A stretch of DNA of 6,964 nt from an uncultured Solirubrobacteraceae bacterium (lineage in GTDB: Bacteria > Actinomycetota > Thermoleophilia > Solirubrobacterales > Solirubrobacteraceae), in assembly GCA_955652215.1 (NCBI GenBank), contig CATPAX010000260.1, forward strand, positions 1-6,964. The letters are read 5' to 3'. Of this stretch, positions 4,399-6,964 are shown in pieces. Both the position numbers and the translations under genes were made by a program. The notes beneath the pieces are model-generated. The model was not told the origin of the DNA, did no database searches, and saw only the letters and a program-made list of their open reading frames with translations. How positions within the stretch are numbered: the stretch's first letter is position 1; the number at the start of each line of letters is the position of its first letter.

Positions 4399-5396
4399 AA
4401 GAGCTGCTCGGCTACCTCTTCGCGCAGGAAGGCCACGATCTGCTCCCAGTCCATCGCCGTGGTGAACCCGGCCGCCTGGCGATGGCCGCCGCCACCCTGC
4501 GCGCGGGCGATCCTCGAGACGTCGACGCGCTCGTCGCTGGATCGCAGAGATACCTTGCGCAGCCCCTCGTCTTCGACGTCTGCGATCCGATCGCGGACAA
4601 GCGCCGCAACGGCCGTACCCTGCACCGCGCGGAGATGATCGATCACTCCCTCGGAGTAGCTCTCCTCGGCTCCGGACTCGGCGAAGTCGCCTGCGCTCAA
4701 GCCGGTCATCGTCAGACGGCCGCCGTCATAGCGCTGGACGTTCGCCAGACCGCGCGCGAGCAGCGCGAGCTTGCCGTACGGCACACCCTCATAGACGCGC
4801 CGGTAGACCTCGTGCACATCGACTCCCGCTTCGATCAGCTCCGCGGCCATCACGTGCGAGCGAGCGGTGGTGTTCTGGTACATGAAGCGTCCCGTGTCGG
4901 TGATCAGCCCGACGTACAGCGCCTCGGCGATCTTCACCGTGGGCCTGGCCTGCAGATCGTGCATCACGTCCCACACGATCTCAGCGGTGCACGATGCTTC
5001 TGGAACCACCAGATTCACGGTGCCGAAACGAGTGTTGTCGTGATGGTGGTCGAGGTTCAGGATGTCTGCGCCGGGGCGGCGGAACGCCTGCGCCGGGTTG
5101 CGCTCGACGTTTCCGCAATCCAGGAACACGATCGTGCGCTCGTCGATGTCACCGGGGACGGTCCGAACGAGCCCCGAGAGCTCGAAGAAGCTGTATTCGT
5201 TGGGGAGCGGAAACTCGTCTGCATCGATGAACATCAGGCTGTCCTTGTGCAGCGCAGTGAGGATCTCCTGCATCGCGATCAGCGACCCGAGCGCATCGCC
5301 ATCGGGACGCTCGTGGGTGACCACGACGAACTTCTGTGCGCCGGCGATCTCTTCGAGCACCACCTCGCGATCGGAGCTCGCGCCGTTCTCACCCAC
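4395..5396 (-). CDS. nrnA: DHH/DHHA1 phosphoesterase, NrnA-type oligoribonuclease / pAp phosphatase
   Basis: NrnA-type enzymes degrade very short RNAs and, in many species, dephosphorylate 3'-phosphoadenosine 5'-phosphate. Numbered from the GTG at 5396, the 333-residue protein shows all DHH motifs: H28-x3-D32-G-D34-A-L-G-S, D93-C, D116-H-H-H-D-N and D167-T-G-R-F, which bind two metal ions. The C-terminal DHHA1 domain has G-G-G-H (302-305) followed by R-Q-A-A-G-F, the substrate-binding loop. The GTG was chosen because GAGGAG lies 7 nt upstream and the family fold begins about 20 residues later; an upstream ATG at 5447 would overlap rbfA by 59 nt and add residues foreign to the family. As chosen, the gene overlaps rbfA by 8 nt and truB by 4. 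Placement between rbfA and truB is common in Gram-positive bacteria. Cyclic-di-nucleotide activity cannot be excluded. Confidence 0.94.
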   Translation of the reverse strand: MGENGASSDREVVLEEIAGAQKFVVVTHERPDGDALGSLIAMQEILTALHKDSLMFIDADEFPLPNEYSFFELSGLVRTVPGDIDERTIVFLDCGNVERNPAQAFRRPGADILNLDHHHDNTRFGTVNLVVPEASCTAEIVWDVMHDLQARPTVKIAEALYVGLITDTGRFMYQNTTARSHVMAAELIEAGVDVHEVYRRVYEGVPYGKLALLARGLANVQRYDGGRLTMTGLSAGDFAESGAEESYSEGVIDHLRAVQGTAVAALVRDRIADVEDEGLRKVSLRSSDERVDVSRIARAQGGGGHRQAAGFTTAMDWEQIVAFLREEVAEQLL

Positions 5397-5739
5397 CGGC
5401 GGACTCCTCGTCTTCCAGGATCTCGCTGATCCGCATCCCACGATCAACCGATTCGTCGTAGCGGAAGCTGAGGACCGGTACGTGCTTGAGCGTTAGCTCG
5501 CTGGCCAGTCTGCTCTGCAGGAACCCATGTGCCGAGCGCAACCCGTCGAGCGTCGCAGCCCGCGTGTCCTCATCGCCGAGGACGCTCACGTAGACGCGCG
5601 CATGGCGCAGATCGGGGCTGGTCTTGACTCCGGTCACGGTTACGAATCCCACGCGCGGATCGTGGAGATCCCTACCGATCGTGTCGCTGAGGACGGCGCG
5701 AACCGCCTCGTTGACACGTCGCATGCGCTCCACTCCCAT
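5389..5739 (-). CDS. rbfA: Ribosome-binding factor A
   Basis: RbfA binds the immature 30S subunit and helps mature the 5' end of 16S rRNA, notably in the cold. The 116-residue product is one KH-like domain of normal length: R-R-V-N-E-A-V near residue 7, D27-P-R-V-G-F-V-T-V-T-G-V, D43-L-R-H-A-R-V-Y-V-S-V-L-G, G-L-R-S-A-x-G-F and F92-R-Y-D-E-S-x-D-R-G-x-R-I. The ATG at 5739 has no clear Shine-Dalgarno site. A second ATG at 5724 (Met6) has GGAG 8 nt upstream and is a fair alternative; the protein would lose five residues outside the fold. The gene begins 48 nt after the DUF503 stop and overlaps nrnA by 8 nt, with the nrnA Shine-Dalgarno site inside its last codons. Confidence 0.96.
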   Translation of the reverse strand: MGVERMRRVNEAVRAVLSDTIGRDLHDPRVGFVTVTGVKTSPDLRHARVYVSVLGDEDTRAATLDGLRSAHGFLQSRLASELTLKHVPVLSFRYDESVDRGMRISEILEDEESAGG

Positions 5740-5771
5740 CCTATCTTTTTCCCTGCGGCCGGATCCTCATC

Positions 5772-5787
5772 GTGTGAGAACCCACAC
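5772..5787 (-). promoter_or_regulatory. Short hairpin in the DUF503-rbfA gap
   Basis: GTGTG (5772-5776) and CACAC (5783-5787) pair around a 6-nt loop next to the DUF503 stop codon, in the 48-nt gap before rbfA. It is the only notable structure in this gap and might set mRNA processing or the expression of rbfA. With only 5 bp it could be chance. Confidence 0.2.
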
Positions 5788-6099
5788 TCAGGCCCGAAGA
5801 TCCTCGACGGATGTGACGATCCGGCTGATCCTGACGCCGTCGGGACATCTCGCCAGAAGCCACCGCTCGACGTTGTCAGCGGCGGCGCACAGCGTCGCGT
5901 GCGAGCTTCCGGTCAGCGCGGCGGTCAATGTCGCGCGCTGCCAGAGATCCTGGTGGGCTACTTCGGCGACGGCGGCGCCAAGGCGGCCGTGAAGCTGCGC
6001 CTTGATCGAGGACAGCTCCCTGCGTTTGCTCTTGAGGCTCCCGGATTCCGGAAAGTGCAGATCGACCACGAGCACCGCGACGAACCCGGTTGCCGCCAT
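5788..6099 (-). CDS. ylxP: DUF503 family protein (YlxP-like)
   Basis: The 103-residue protein belongs to the DUF503 family, typified by B. subtilis YlxP. Visible signatures are the first strand F-V-A-V-L-V-V-D-L-H-F, S-L-K-S-K-R (21-26) and the conserved V-A-E-V-x-x-Q50-D-L-W-Q-R-A (44-56), followed by a helix and a last strand I-S-R-I-V-T-S. Length agrees with the family. A small alpha/beta fold is expected. The biochemical role is not established; its steady position between infB and rbfA points to ribosome maturation or translation start. The ATG at 6099 is 3 nt after the infB stop, without a good Shine-Dalgarno site, so reinitiation after infB is likely. Confidence 0.93.
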   Translation of the reverse strand: MAATGFVAVLVVDLHFPESGSLKSKRRELSSIKAQLHGRLGAAVAEVAHQDLWQRATLTAALTGSSHATLCAAADNVERWLLARCPDGVRISRIVTSVEDLRA

Positions 6100-6102
6100 C
6101 GG

Positions 6103-6964
6103 CTAGACCAGCTCGCGCTCGACCTGCCTTGTCGCGTACGTCTCGAGCACGTCGCCCTCCTTGACGTCCGCGTAATCTCTGAGCACGATTCCGCAGTCAT
6201 ACCCGGCCGCGACTTCGCGAACGTCCTCGTTGAATCGCTTCAGGCTCGCGATCTCGCCGGTGTAGACGACCGTGCCGTCGCGGATCAGCCGCACCTTCGA
6301 GCCGCGGGTGACCTTGCCCTCGGTCACATGCGAGCCGGCAATCGTGCCCACGCGCGACGCGCGGAAGAGCTGGCGAACCTCGACGGTCCCGAGGATGTCC
6401 TCGACCTCCTCCGGCGCGAGCATTCCCTGCATCGCGTCGCGCAGCTCCTCGATCGCCCTGTAGATCACCGAGTAATGGCGGATCTCCACGCCCTCGCGGT
6501 CGGCCACGGCCCGAGCGTCGCCCACCTCGCGCACGCCGAAGGCAAGGATCACTGCGTCGGAGGCTGCCGCCAGCATTACGTCGGACTCGGTGACAGCTCC
6601 GACCGCCCGGCGGACCACGATGACCGAGACCTCCTGCTGCGGCAGCTTGGCGATCTCGTCCTCGATCGCTTCAAGCGATCCGGCGACGTCCGACTTGATG
6701 ACCAGATTTAGTTCGCTCTGACCGCTCTTGAAGATGTCCTCTAGCGACACCCGCTTGGCAGGACGCCTCGCCAGCGACTCGGCCTTCAGCCGCGCTGCTC
6801 GCTCGCCCGCGAGATGCCGCGCACGCCTGTCGTGCTCCACCACGTGGACGTACTCGCCCGCCTCCGGAACTCCGGCGAAGCCGAGCAACTCGACGGGCTC
6901 GCCGGGGAGGGCCTGGCCGACTCGGTTGCCAAGGAAGTCGTGCATCGCGCGGACACGGCCCCAG
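6103..6964 (-). CDS. infB: Translation initiation factor IF-2, C-terminal part (5' end outside window)
   Basis: The last 286 codons of infB are present; the frame is open to the right edge, where it reads W-G-R-V-R-A-M-H-D. IF-2 is the GTPase that brings initiator fMet-tRNA to the 30S subunit and promotes subunit joining. The visible part holds the rest of beta-barrel domain II (G-R-V-R-A-M, A-L-P-G-E-P-V-E-L-L-G-F), the linker helix, domain III (L-N-L-V-I-K-S-D-V-A-G-S-L-E-A, G-A-V-T-E-S-D-V-M-L-A, F-G-V-R) and the domain IV barrel that binds fMet-tRNA (E-V-R-Q-L-F, G-T-I-A-G-S, K-V-R-L-I-R-D-G, S-L-K-R-F-N-E-D-V, G-Y-D-C-G-I, E-G-D-V-L-E-T-Y). The Met codon at 6945 is internal, not a start. 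The G domain lies outside the window. It is followed after 3 nt by DUF503. Confidence 0.98.
   Translation of the reverse strand, partial: WGRVRAMHDFLGNRVGQALPGEPVELLGFAGVPEAGEYVHVVEHDRRARHLAGERAARLKAESLARRPAKRVSLEDIFKSGQSELNLVIKSDVAGSLEAIEDEIAKLPQQEVSVIVVRRAVGAVTESDVMLAAASDAVILAFGVREVGDARAVADREGVEIRHYSVIYRAIEELRDAMQGMLAPEEVEDILGTVEVRQLFRASRVGTIAGSHVTEGKVTRGSKVRLIRDGTVVYTGEIASLKRFNEDVREVAAGYDCGIVLRDYADVKEGDVLETYATRQVERELV

Noticed and set aside
4383..5429. Long open plus-strand frame of 348 codons opposite nrnA
   Set aside because: It lies fully over a minus-strand gene with all DHH motifs; the translation has no recognisable domain. In GC-rich DNA the opposite strand of a real gene often stays open.
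5397..5447. Upstream ATG at 5447 as the nrnA start
   Set aside because: It would overlap rbfA by 59 nt and add a Ser/Arg-rich stretch foreign to the family; the GTG at 5396 has a clear GAGGAG site.
5527..6711. Long open plus-strand frame of 394 codons opposite infB, DUF503 and rbfA
   Set aside because: It runs across three well-recognised minus-strand genes and gives a His/Arg/Asp-rich, family-less translation typical of an antisense shadow.
1..6964. CRISPR array, tRNA/rRNA gene, insertion sequence or prophage
   Set aside because: No regularly spaced direct repeats, no tRNA-like cloverleaf, and no transposase, integrase or phage protein were recognised on either strand.

Overview
The window is GC-rich DNA that is almost fully coded, and nearly every gene lies on the minus strand, so it reads from high to low coordinates. 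GC-ending codons, GTG starts, weak or absent Shine-Dalgarno sites, and the look of the proteins (a cupredoxin with a C-F-V-P-C motif, a DsbA-like protein resembling those of actinobacteria) suggest a high-GC actinobacterium. Thermoleophilia (Solirubrobacterales-like) is my best guess; this is inference, because no rRNA is present.

The right half (about 2574-6964) is the classical translation/ribosome-maturation cluster downstream of nusA. In transcription order it holds the 3' end of infB (IF-2), a DUF503/YlxP protein, rbfA, an nrnA-type DHH phosphoesterase, truB and ribF. Gaps are tiny or genes overlap (infB to DUF503 3 nt, rbfA to nrnA 8-nt overlap, nrnA to truB GTGA overlap), so most of this is one operon. 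A 154-bp gap separates truB from ribF. A 21-25-bp-scale hairpin closes the cluster after ribF.

In the middle (2317-2517) a small plus-strand gene for a single-pass membrane protein sits between ribF and rpsO, two genes that often belong to one cluster. It converges on ribF (shared hairpin 2537-2570) and diverges from rpsO.

The left half starts with rpsO (S15). It overlaps by 4 nt a one-domain peroxiredoxin, not the pnp gene that usually follows rpsO. Then come a DsbA/thioredoxin-fold protein with a CPFC site, a 50-codon single-pass membrane microprotein with a perfect Shine-Dalgarno site, and a membrane-anchored COX2-like cupredoxin that runs off the left edge. The cupredoxin has its own candidate promoter placed for a leaderless mRNA. 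Together these form a small thiol/copper redox group attached to a ribosomal protein gene.

No tRNA, rRNA, CRISPR array, insertion sequence or phage gene was seen. Most of the window is ordinary housekeeping DNA. The points most worth following are the unusual metal site of the cupredoxin, the two tiny membrane proteins, and the coupling of rpsO to redox genes.
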